From Candidatus Muproteobacteria bacterium RIFCSPHIGHO2_01_FULL_65_16 (GTDB lineage: Bacteria > Pseudomonadota > Gammaproteobacteria > Acidiferrobacterales > Sulfurifustaceae): 5,667 bases of DNA. The stretch lies in assembly GCA_001785175.1 (NCBI GenBank), contig MFSY01000075.1, positions 6,402-12,068 on the forward strand. The letters are read 5' to 3'. The notes beneath the pieces were generated by a model. It was not told where the DNA came from. It saw only the letters and a program-made list of their open reading frames with translations, and made no database searches. Below, piece by piece: positions 1 to 5,531 of the stretch (the stretch's first letter is position 1; each line of letters opens with the position of its first letter). Both the position numbers and the translations under genes were made by a program.

Positions 1-353
1 AACTCGTCCGGGCGCGTGCGCAGCACCGGACCGAGATAGCACAGCCGCGTCGGCGCGCGGCGCTTGAGGTAGTGCGCGTCTATGCGCGCCGCCTGCGGCG
101 TCATGTCGGCGCGCACGCCCATGAGCCGGCCGGTCAGTTGGTCGGTGAGCTTGAAAGTTTGCAGGTCCATGTCCTTGCCGGCCCCGGTCAGCAGCGATTC
201 GAGGTACTCGATCAGCGGCGGCATGACCAGCTCGTAGCCCCAGGCCTGGAACAGGTCGAGGATGCGCCGGCGCATGGCCTCGAGCCGGCGCGCCTCGGCC
301 GGCAGGATCTCCTCGACCCCGTCGGGCAACAACCAGCGGTCTTTGACGGGCAT
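1..353 (-). CDS. hisZ: ATP phosphoribosyltransferase regulatory subunit HisZ, N-terminal part (cut by window edge)
   Basis: HisZ is a catalytically inactive class II histidyl-tRNA-synthetase-like protein that joins short-form HisG to make the active, histidine-sensitive enzyme for the first step of histidine biosynthesis (cytoplasm). Only the first 117 codons are present. Visible marks are the opening [18 protein letters not shown], typical of HisZ/HisRS-like N termini, then [21 protein letters not shown], the [20 protein letters not shown] region and PQAARIDAH, followed by [10 protein letters not shown], which corresponds to the class II motif 2 region. The [10 protein letters not shown] start and lack of tRNA-synthetase features favour HisZ over HisS, and the position after DUF2065 is its usual place. 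The ATG at 351-353 is the first start after an in-frame TAG upstream; no strong Shine-Dalgarno sequence precedes it. Its presence implies a short-form hisG elsewhere in the genome (inference). Confidence 0.93.
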   Translation of the reverse strand, partial: MPVKDRWLLPDGVEEILPAEARRLEAMRRRILDLFQAWGYELVMPPLIEYLESLLTGAGKDMDLQTFKLTDQLTGRLMGVRADMTPQAARIDAHYLKRRAPTRLCYLGPVLRTRPDE

Positions 354-397
354 GGCTTCGGCGTTTCGCTAAGAGTGTTTATCAAAATGAGAATGCC

Positions 398-477
398 GCC
401 CTCATCCCCACCCTTCTCCCGGAGGGAGAAGGGTTTAAAACCCCTCTCCCCGCGGGAGAGGGGGAATGGGTGAGGGC
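398..477. repeat. 80-bp palindromic double-hairpin element between the DUF2065 gene and hisZ
   Basis: Two perfect 10-bp stems lie side by side. Arm one is CCCTTCTCCC (411-420) with GGGAGAAGGG (424-433) and a 3-base loop. Arm two is CCCCTCTCCC (441-450) with GGGAGAGGGG (454-463) and a 3-base loop. They are separated by TTTAAAA (434-440). An outer stem closes both: GCCCTCA (398-404) with TGAGGGC (471-477), continued imperfectly by CCCA (407-410) with TGGG (467-470). The whole folds as a cruciform or three-way junction. Pyrimidine/purine palindromes of this CCCTCTCCC...GGGAGAGGG style are common dispersed intergenic repeats in proteobacteria (general knowledge; copy number here cannot be judged from one window). 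Confidence 0.75.
437..463 (-). terminator. possible weak intrinsic terminator, part of the palindromic element
   Basis: Read on the minus strand, the perfect GC-rich stem at 463-441 (10 bp, 3-base loop) is followed at once by TTTT (440-437). This resembles a Rho-independent terminator placed after the DUF2065 gene and before hisZ. The T tract is only four bases long, so termination may be partial. The neighbouring stem (411-433) is followed by TTT on the plus strand, so the element looks roughly bidirectional. No convincing promoter for hisZ is seen downstream of it, which argues that at least some transcription reads through. Confidence 0.3.
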
Positions 478-532
478 TGGTTTACAGCGGCAAGCGGTCA
501 TTTTGTCAGGGACTCGAAGAAGTTTTTCGGGA

Positions 533-724
533 TCAGCGCCAGTTGACGATATACAACAGCGCGACGCCGAGCAGCATGCTGGTCAGGCCGGCGAAGCGCA
601 GCGCCTGGTCGTTCATCCCGCTGATGGCCGCCAGCATCCGCCGCATGGCGGCCGGATTGATGAACGGAAAGACGCCTTCCAGGATCAACAGCAAGGCAAG
701 CGCCACCGACAGATCGTGCCACAT
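533..724 (-). CDS. DUF2065 family (YjeT-like) small inner membrane protein
   Basis: This 63-residue protein matches the DUF2065/YjeT family in size, topology and position after hflC. Two hydrophobic segments are visible: about residues 5-22 (LSVALALLLILEGVFPFI) and about 41-60 (FAGLTSMLLGVALLYIV). Between them lies a short polar stretch with PAAMRRML, in the place where E. coli YjeT has a similar basic segment. The LEG...P motif in the first helix is characteristic of the family. Function is not established; a link with HflKC or FtsH is only suggested by its constant position. The ATG at 722-724 lies 21 bases after the hflC stop with no clear Shine-Dalgarno, so it is probably translated from the hflKC transcript. 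The 179 bases between it and hisZ hold the palindromic element and nothing else recognised. Confidence 0.88.
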   Translation of the reverse strand: MWHDLSVALALLLILEGVFPFINPAAMRRMLAAISGMNDQALRFAGLTSMLLGVALLYIVNWR

Positions 725-745
725 GCGGGAGCGCGCCGGCGGCCG

Positions 746-1615
746 TCAGCGGGTCGGCTTCTTCATGTACCTGAAGAAGTCCGCGCTCGGATCAACGATC
801 ATGATGTCGTCCTTGTCCCTGAAGCTCTCCTTATAGGCGTTGAGGCTGCGGTACAGCGAGTAAAACTCGGGCGCGCGGTTGTACGCGTCGGCGTAGATTC
901 CGGTGGCGCGCGCGTCGCCCTCGCCGCGGGTGCGCTCCGCCTGGCGGTAGGCGTCGGCGAGCAGGATGTCGCGCTTGCGCTCGGCGTCGGCGCGGATCTT
1001 CTCCGCCACCTCCGCGCCCTGGGCGCGCAGCTCGTTGGCGATGCGCGAGCGCTCCGCCTTCATGCGCTGATACACCGAGTGGCTCACCTCCTCCGGCAGA
1101 TCAACGCGCTGCAGGCGCACGTCCACCACCTCGATACCGAAGTTGCGCGCCTCCTTGTCGGTGTTAGTGGTGAGGATGTCCATTATCTTGTGTCGTTCGG
1201 TCGAGATCACGCTCTGCACCGTGCGCCGGCCGAATTCGTCGCGCAGGCCGCTGTTGACGATCTGCTCCAGGCGCCGGCGCGCGTCAAACTCCTTGCCGCC
1301 CACGGTGAGGTAGTACTTGAGGGCGTCGGCGATGCGCCACTTCACGAACGAATCCACCACCACGTATTTCTTTTCCTTCGTCAGGAACGGCTGCGGATCG
1401 GCGTCCATGGTCAGGATGCGGGCGTCGAAATAGCGCGCGTCGTCCAGCAGCGGCGTCTTGACGTGCAGGCCGGGGCCGTCGTCGTACCGCAGCACCTGGC
1501 CGAAGCGGACGACGATGACCTTCTCGCGTTCGTCCACGGTGTAGACGGCGGAATTGACGAGAATCAGCGCGAACAGGACGATCCCGAGCAGGGCGAGCAG
1601 TCTGGTCTGATTCAT
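746..1615 (-). CDS. hflC: HflC, SPFH/prohibitin-domain subunit of the HflKC modulator of FtsH protease
   Basis: HflC pairs with HflK in a large inner-membrane cage, mostly periplasmic, that encloses FtsH and modulates its degradation of membrane proteins. The 289-residue product has one N-terminal signal-anchor helix (about residues 5-24). The SPFH/band 7 domain follows from about 25 to 190, with VDEREKVIVVRFGQV at its start and FGIEVVDVRLQRVDLPEEV near its end. A charged Ala/Glu/Arg-rich helix spans about 183-245 (MKAERSRIANELRAQGAEV, then RGEGDARA), and the C terminus ends in the hallmark SADFFRYMKKPT. E. coli HflC is longer (334 residues) because of extra sequence, so 289 is normal for the wider family. 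The ATG at 1613-1615 overlaps the hflK TGA by one base (TGATG), which implies translational coupling. The same frame stays open upstream through hflK, but that reading is not HflC-like. Confidence 0.96.
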   Translation of the reverse strand: MNQTRLLALLGIVLFALILVNSAVYTVDEREKVIVVRFGQVLRYDDGPGLHVKTPLLDDARYFDARILTMDADPQPFLTKEKKYVVVDSFVKWRIADALKYYLTVGGKEFDARRRLEQIVNSGLRDEFGRRTVQSVISTERHKIMDILTTNTDKEARNFGIEVVDVRLQRVDLPEEVSHSVYQRMKAERSRIANELRAQGAEVAEKIRADAERKRDILLADAYRQAERTRGEGDARATGIYADAYNRAPEFYSLYRSLNAYKESFRDKDDIMIVDPSADFFRYMKKPTR

Positions 1616-2841
1616 CAGGGCGTCCTCCGGCGCAGATCGGTGCGCGTGCGGCCGGCGGCGCCCGCGGGCGCGCCCCCGGTCTCGCTTTCGGGCGACGCCG
1701 GCTGGGCCGTTTCCGGTCCGGCCGCGGGCTCGGGCAGGCGCATCAGCTTGTCGAGCGGCAGATAGAGAATATTGCCGCCGGCCTTCTGGTCCACATAGAT
1801 CGTGGTCGAGTTCGACAGCACCTGCTCCATGGTCTCGAGATAGAGCCGCTCGCGCGTCACGCCCGGCGCCTTGACGTATTCGCCGGCGACCGCCTTGAAG
1901 CGGCGGGCGTCGCCGTCGGCGCGCGCGACCACGCTGGCCTTGTAGCCCTCGGCCTCCTGCAGCATGCGCGCGGCGCCGCCGCGGGCGCGCGGGATGATGT
2001 CGTTGGCGTAGGCCTCGGCCTCGTTCTTCAGGCGCTGCTCGTCCTCGCGCGCCTTGACCGCGTCGTCGAACGCCGTCTTGACCTCCTCCGGCGGCTGCGC
2101 CCGCTGCATCTCCACGGCCACGATGTGGATGCCGGAGCGATAGCGGTCCATGATCTGTTGCAGCAGCTCCCTGGTGTTCTGATTGACCTGATCGCGCCCC
2201 TCGGTGAGCACGAAGTCGAGCGTGCTCTTGCCGACCGCCTCGCGCACCGCGGATTCGGTCGCCTGGCGGATGGTGGCCTCCGGGTCGCTCGCCGGATTGT
2301 GGACATTGAACAGGTAGTCGTTCGCGTCCTTGATCTTGTACTGGACGGCGAATTCGATATCTATGATGTTCTCGTCCTCGGTGAGCATCAGCGCCTCCTT
2401 CGGCACCACGCTCTTGTCGCCGGTGCGGGGGCTGCTGCGATAGCCGATCTCGAGCGGATAGACCTTCTCGACGTTGACCTTCTCCACCTGCTCGATCGGG
2501 AACGGCAGGCGCCAGCGCAGGCCGGCCTCGGTGAGAGCCGTCTTTTTGCCGAAACGCAGAATCACCCCGCGCTCGCCCTGATTGATGACGTAGAACCCGC
2601 TGAGCAGCCACAGCGCCAGCGCGACGAGCACGATCATGCCGATCCCGAAACCGCTCGCGCCGAGGCCGCCGAGCCCGCCACCACCGGGGCCGTCGCCCTT
2701 ACGCCCGCCGAACAGCGCGCGCAGCTTCTCCTGAAGGTTTCTTAGGATCTGGTCGAGATCGGGCGGACCCTCGCCGGGCTTTTTGCGCTGCCCACCCCAA
2801 GGATCCTTCTCGCCCGACCGCCCGGGTTCGTTCCACGCCAC
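1615..2841 (-). CDS. hflK: HflK, SPFH/prohibitin-domain subunit of the HflKC modulator of FtsH protease
   Basis: HflK forms alternating hetero-oligomers with HflC around FtsH in the inner membrane. The 408-residue product opens with the family signature MAWNEPG, then DPWG (residues 13-16) and GPPDLDQILRNLQEKL (25-40). A Gly-rich linker (about 51-68) precedes a single transmembrane helix (about 66-84). The band 7/SPFH domain runs from about 85 to 255, starting INQGERGVILRFGK. A charged helical region follows (about 255-325; VKAREDEQRLKNEAEAYAND and EAEGYK). The end is a Pro/Ala/Gly-rich, probably disordered tail (371-408) finishing in basic RTDLRRRTP. The start is GTG (2839-2841), chosen because it gives the conserved MAWN opening and has AGGAG six bases upstream. 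The gene begins 36 bases after hflX and overlaps hflC by one base. Confidence 0.96.
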   Translation of the reverse strand: MAWNEPGRSGEKDPWGGQRKKPGEGPPDLDQILRNLQEKLRALFGGRKGDGPGGGGLGGLGASGFGIGMIVLVALALWLLSGFYVINQGERGVILRFGKKTALTEAGLRWRLPFPIEQVEKVNVEKVYPLEIGYRSSPRTGDKSVVPKEALMLTEDENIIDIEFAVQYKIKDANDYLFNVHNPASDPEATIRQATESAVREAVGKSTLDFVLTEGRDQVNQNTRELLQQIMDRYRSGIHIVAVEMQRAQPPEEVKTAFDDAVKAREDEQRLKNEAEAYANDIIPRARGGAARMLQEAEGYKASVVARADGDARRFKAVAGEYVKAPGVTRERLYLETMEQVLSNSTTIYVDQKAGGNILYLPLDKLMRLPEPAAGPETAQPASPESETGGAPAGAAGRTRTDLRRRTP

Positions 2842-2847
2842 GATATG

Positions 2848-2852
2848 CTCCT
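2848..2852 (-). promoter_or_regulatory. Shine-Dalgarno site of hflK
   Basis: On the minus strand AGGAG sits six bases before the GTG start of hflK, inside the 36-base gap after hflX. It is the strongest evidence that the non-ATG start at 2841 is the real one. Confidence 0.8.
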
Positions 2853-2877
2853 GCTATGTCGCTGAAAAAACGGCATT

Positions 2878-4200
2878 CTAGGGGCAGGAGCCGGTGGGAG
2901 CAAGGACGGCGGCGTCGGGCAGAAAATACTCCGCGCGCAACTCGCGCTGGCGCTTGAGCCAGTCCAGCTGCGCCGGGTCGAGCGCCAGCTCCATGATCCA
3001 GCCGCCCGACTCGAGCGCGTGCTCGCGCGCGACCTCGAGCCGGTCGTGGATCAGGGCGCGCAGGCGCCCCGCCTCGGGCGGCAGTTGCAGCCGCCGGAGC
3101 ACGCGCCGCTGCCCGAAATGCTCCGCCAGCGCCTGCGCCAGCAGCTCGAGGCCGGCGCCGGTCCGGGCCGACAGCCAGACGCGCGCGATCCGGCCGCCGG
3201 CGTCGCGCTCCAGCCGCGGCGCCGCGCCGGTCGCGTCAATCTTGTTGAACACCAGGATCTGCGGCAACTGCGCGGCGGCGATCTCCGCGAGCACCTCGTT
3301 CACCCGCTGCACGTGTTCGAGCCGCTCCGGGTGGCCGGCGTCAACCACGTGCAACAGCAGATCCGCCTCGGCCACCTCCTCGAGCGTGGACTTGAACGCC
3401 GCGACCAGATCGTGCGGCAGGTTGCGGATGAAGCCCACGGTGTCGGACAGGATCGCGGCGGTCTTGCCCGGCAGCTCGATGCGCCGCATCGTCGGGTCGA
3501 GCGTGGCGAACAGCTGGTCGGCGGCGTAGACGGCGGCGCCGGTCAGGCGGTTGAACAAGGTGGATTTGCCGGCGTTGGTGTAACCGACCAGGGACACGGT
3601 CGGGATCGGCACGCGGTGGCGCGCCTTTCTCCGGCTGCGGCGCTGGACGCTGACCTGCTCCAGGCGCTGATGGAGTTTCTTGATGCGGTCGCGGACCAGG
3701 CGCCGGTCCACTTCCAACTGGGTCTCGCCCGGGCCGCGCAGGCCGATGCCGCCCTTCTGCCGCTCGAGGTGGGTCCAGCCGCGCACCAGGCGCGTGGCCA
3801 GGTGCTCCAGTTGCGCCAGCTCCACCTGCAGCCGGCCCTCGTGGCTGCGGGCGCGCTGGGCGAAGATATCCAGGATCAGGCCGGTCCGATCCAGCACGCG
3901 GCAGCCGACGGCGCGCTCGAGGTTGCGCTCCTGCGCCGGCGACAGCGTGTGATTGACCAGCACCAGGTTCGCGCCCGCGTGCGCGACGGCCGCGCGTATC
4001 TCCTCGGCCTTGCCCTTGCCGATGAAGGTGGCGGCGTCCGGCCGGTCGCGGCTGCCGAGGATGACGCCGCGGACATCGGCCCCGGCGGATTCCGCCAGCC
4101 GCCGCAGCTCCTCGAGTTCGTCCTCGGCCCGCCCGCCGCCCAGGCGCAACTGCACCAGCAGCGCGCGTTCAACCGCGCGCGCGGTGGGATGCGACGTCAA
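2878..4200 (-). CDS. hflX: HflX, ribosome-associated (ribosome-splitting) GTPase
   Basis: HflX is an OBG-HflX family GTPase that binds the 50S subunit and splits stalled 70S ribosomes, especially under heat stress; its old link to lysogeny frequency is through neighbouring hflKC. From the start used here (440 residues), the N-terminal HflX domain covers about 12-110 (GSRDRPDAATFIGKGKAEEI, LSPAQERNLERAV). The helical linker carries the signature GGIGLRGPGETQLEVDRR (150-167). The G domain shows G1 GYTNAGKST (206-214), G2 in ATLDPT (232-237), G3 DTVGF (253-257), G4 NKID (319-322) and G5 SAR (344-346), all intact. The start is uncertain. TTG at 4198-4200 lies seven bases after hfq and gives an N terminus close in length to E. 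coli HflX. A TTG at 4252-4254 would add 18 residues and overlap hfq by 47 bases; neither has a well-spaced ribosome binding site. Confidence 0.95.
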   Translation of the reverse strand: MTSHPTARAVERALLVQLRLGGGRAEDELEELRRLAESAGADVRGVILGSRDRPDAATFIGKGKAEEIRAAVAHAGANLVLVNHTLSPAQERNLERAVGCRVLDRTGLILDIFAQRARSHEGRLQVELAQLEHLATRLVRGWTHLERQKGGIGLRGPGETQLEVDRRLVRDRIKKLHQRLEQVSVQRRSRRKARHRVPIPTVSLVGYTNAGKSTLFNRLTGAAVYAADQLFATLDPTMRRIELPGKTAAILSDTVGFIRNLPHDLVAAFKSTLEEVAEADLLLHVVDAGHPERLEHVQRVNEVLAEIAAAQLPQILVFNKIDATGAAPRLERDAGGRIARVWLSARTGAGLELLAQALAEHFGQRRVLRRLQLPPEAGRLRALIHDRLEVAREHALESGGWIMELALDPAQLDWLKRQRELRAEYFLPDAAVLAPTGSCP

Positions 4201-4207
4201 CGGGAGG

Positions 4208-4474
4208 CTATTCGTCTCCAGTTCCCTTGGATTCTGCGGATTCGGAACCTTCAAAATGAAACTTGACCGGCCGATTCGGAACGACCGTGGAGATTGCGTG
4301 CTTGTAGATCATCTGGCTCACGGAGTTCTTGAGCAGCACCACGAACTGATCGAACGATTCGATCTGTCCCTGAAGCTTGATGCCGTTGACCAGAAATATA
4401 GATACCGGTACATGCTCCTTGCGTAACGTGTTAAGAAAAGGGTCTTGTAGGGCTTGCCCTTTTTGCTGGGTCAT
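4208..4474 (-). CDS. hfq: Hfq, Sm-like RNA chaperone
   Basis: Hfq is a hexameric Sm-fold protein that pairs small RNAs with mRNAs and controls mRNA stability and translation. The 88-residue product is nearly identical to E. coli Hfq through the core. Sm1 covers about residues 17-52 ([20 protein letters not shown], with FVVLLKN), and Sm2 carries the [10 protein letters not shown] motif (57-66). Proximal-face residues Q10, F44, K58 and H59 and distal-face F27, I32 and K33 match known RNA-binding positions (numbering is E. coli plus two; E. coli has Tyr at the F27 site). The lateral rim reads RKEH (18-21) instead of E. coli RRER. The C-terminal tail is short and rich in acidic residues and Ser, against the longer 102-residue E. 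coli protein. The ATG at 4472-4474 has AGGAGA six bases upstream and lies 19 bases after miaA. Confidence 0.98.
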   Translation of the reverse strand: MTQQKGQALQDPFLNTLRKEHVPVSIFLVNGIKLQGQIESFDQFVVLLKNSVSQMIYKHAISTVVPNRPVKFHFEGSESAESKGTGDE

Positions 4475-4480
4475 GACAGT

Positions 4481-4492
4481 TCTCCTGTTCTT
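4481..4492 (-). promoter_or_regulatory. hfq ribosome binding site overlapped by an (ARN)4 tract, candidate Hfq autoregulatory site
   Basis: Read on the minus strand this is AAG-AAC-AGG-AGA, four perfect A-purine-any triplets. It contains the AGGAGA Shine-Dalgarno (4486-4481), six bases before the hfq ATG. ARN triplets are the motif bound by the distal face of Hfq, and E. coli Hfq is known to repress its own mRNA through its leader. The Shine-Dalgarno role is well supported; the autoregulatory role is inference. Confidence 0.6.
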
Positions 4493-4493
4493 A

Positions 4494-5531
4494 TCATCCT
4501 GGGCCGTTATGGCTATTGTTATTGGCGGGCCTTCCAGCGCCCGCGGATTTAATTATAACCCCAGATTTACCAACCGGGCGCACTGTCTTTCGCAGGTGCT
4601 CCAGACACTCCGTTTCAGGCCCTTTTCCCGCTCCCGGCGCGTTGAAAAATTGCACGCCCGGATAGCGGCGCAACCAGGTCATTTGCCGTTTCGCCAGTTG
4701 CCGGGTGGCGGCGGTCGCCCGCGCGATCATTTGATTATAGTTGATACGTTTAGTCAAGTATTCCCAGACATGGCGGTAACCGACGGTGCGGATCGAGGGC
4801 ATTTCCGGGTTTAGATCGCCGCGGCGATAAAGACGTTCCACCTCCGCCACCAGGCCTCGATCGAGCATGTCCTGAAACCGTCTGGATATCAGGTCATGCA
4901 GCGCGGCGCGATCGTCGGGCATCAGCGCGACCTTTATAAAGTGGAACGGCGGCGGCGCCGGCGGCGCCGCGCGGCCCAGCTCGCTCGGGGCCCGGCCGGT
5001 CAGCGCGTGGATCTCCAGGGCGCGCTGGATGCGCTGGGCGTCATTGGGATTGATGCGCCGCCCCGCCTCCGGATCGAGCGCCCGCAGACGCTCGTGCATG
5101 GCGGGCCAGCCGAGCGCGCGCGCCTCGTCCGCCAGCCGGCGGCGGACCGCCGCGTCCGCCGACGGAAGATCCGACAGCCCGAACTCCAGCGCGCGGAAAT
5201 AGAACATGGTGCCGCCGACAAGCAAGGGAATCCTCCCCGCGGCGGTAATGTCGTGCATCTCCCGCAGTGCGTCGGCGCGGAACTCGGCGGCCGAGTAGGT
5301 CTCGGCGGGATCGCGGATATCAATCAACCGATGCGGCGCGCGCGCCTGCTCCGCGCGCGTGGGCTTGGCGGTGCCGATGTCCAGGCCGCGATACACCTGC
5401 GACGAATCCACGCTGACGATCTCGACCGGGAGCCGTTCATGCAGCGCCAGCGCGAGCGCGCTCTTGCCCGACGCCGTCGGCCCCATGAGCAAGATCGCGC
5501 GGTCCGGTGCTTCGTGTTCCATGTCGGGCAT
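4494..5531 (-). CDS. miaA: MiaA, tRNA dimethylallyltransferase (tRNA A37 isopentenylation)
   Basis: MiaA transfers the dimethylallyl group from DMAPP to N6 of adenosine 37 in tRNAs that read codons starting with U. The 345-residue product has the P-loop GPTASGKS at 17-24, [17 protein letters not shown] at 41-57 with the expected general base D42, [10 protein letters not shown] at 66-75, [15 protein letters not shown] at 101-115, [15 protein letters not shown] at 245-259 and [15 protein letters not shown] at 275-289. The ATG at 5529-5531 puts the P-loop at the same residue number as in E. coli MiaA; an in-frame ATG at 5604-5606 would add 25 non-conserved residues, and no start has a strong ribosome binding site. 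A low-complexity Ala/Pro stretch sits at 188-195. The C terminus (about 298-345) is longer than the 316-residue E. coli protein and ends in an Asn-rich tail whose DNA carries the candidate hfq promoter and an Hfq-site-like tract. Confidence 0.96.
   Translation of the reverse strand: MPDMEHEAPDRAILLMGPTASGKSALALALHERLPVEIVSVDSSQVYRGLDIGTAKPTRAEQARAPHRLIDIRDPAETYSAAEFRADALREMHDITAAGRIPLLVGGTMFYFRALEFGLSDLPSADAAVRRRLADEARALGWPAMHERLRALDPEAGRRINPNDAQRIQRALEIHALTGRAPSELGRAAPPAPPPFHFIKVALMPDDRAALHDLISRRFQDMLDRGLVAEVERLYRRGDLNPEMPSIRTVGYRHVWEYLTKRINYNQMIARATAATRQLAKRQMTWLRRYPGVQFFNAPGAGKGPETECLEHLRKTVRPVGKSGVIIKSAGAGRPANNNSHNGPG
4512..4523 (-). promoter_or_regulatory. second (ARN)4 tract in the hfq leader, candidate Hfq binding site
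   Basis: On the minus strand the sequence is AAT-AAC-AAT-AGC, another run of four A-purine-any triplets, 19 bases upstream of the tract that covers the hfq ribosome binding site. It lies inside the last codons of miaA, where it reads Asn-Asn-Asn-Ser. A 6-bp stem-loop (4525-4544) sits just upstream of it. Two tracts at this spacing resemble the two-site arrangement described for the E. coli hfq leader. Binding is inferred, not shown. Confidence 0.4.
4525..4544 (-). other. stem-loop at the predicted 5' end of the hfq leader
   Basis: GCGGGC pairs with GCCCGC (4525-4530 with 4539-4544), leaving an 8-base loop. It is inside the miaA 3' end. If the TATAAT box just upstream is used, transcription would start at about 4544-4545, so the stem would form the extreme 5' end of the hfq mRNA. 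There is no T tract after it, so it is not an intrinsic terminator. Confidence 0.4.
4552..4557 (-). promoter_or_regulatory. perfect -10 box (TATAAT) of a candidate hfq promoter inside miaA
   Basis: On the minus strand a perfect TATAAT lies in a locally AT-rich patch of otherwise GC-rich DNA, about 80 bases upstream of the hfq start. The predicted transcript would have a leader of about 70 bases. No good -35 hexamer is found at 15-18 bases upstream (CGCCCG at 17), and there is no TG extended -10, so an activator or weak use would be needed. Promoters for hfq inside miaA are known in E. coli, which supports the idea. Confidence 0.4.

Noticed and set aside
498..722. Alternative 74-residue minus-strand frame over the DUF2065 gene
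   Set aside because: Its product is polar and Arg-rich with no family match, whereas the frame at 533-724 gives a two-helix DUF2065 protein.
470..1765. Long plus-strand open frame (431 codons) antisense to hflC and the end of hflK
   Set aside because: It mirrors the high-GC codon bias of hflC/hflK, shows no recognisable domain, and lies opposite clearly conserved genes.
1616..2611. Upstream extension of the hflC frame giving a 621-residue protein
   Set aside because: The extra residues are Arg/Gly/Ala-rich out-of-frame hflK sequence. The ATG at 1615 gives the expected HflC signal anchor.
2842..2877. T-rich run (six Ts) after hflX as an intrinsic terminator
   Set aside because: No stable stem precedes the T run, and the gap is only 36 bases with a good hflK ribosome binding site, so it fits an operon junction.
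3019..4266. Long plus-strand open frame (415 codons) antisense to hflX
   Set aside because: The composition is that of a codon-position shadow (rich in Arg, Gln, Ala, Leu, Gly, no domain), while the minus strand encodes HflX with all five G motifs.
4940..4975. GGC/GCC-rich low-complexity tract as a possible repeat or G-quadruplex signal
   Set aside because: It encodes an Ala/Pro-rich loop of MiaA and consists of GC-rich codons; there are no regular G runs of three or more at suitable spacing.
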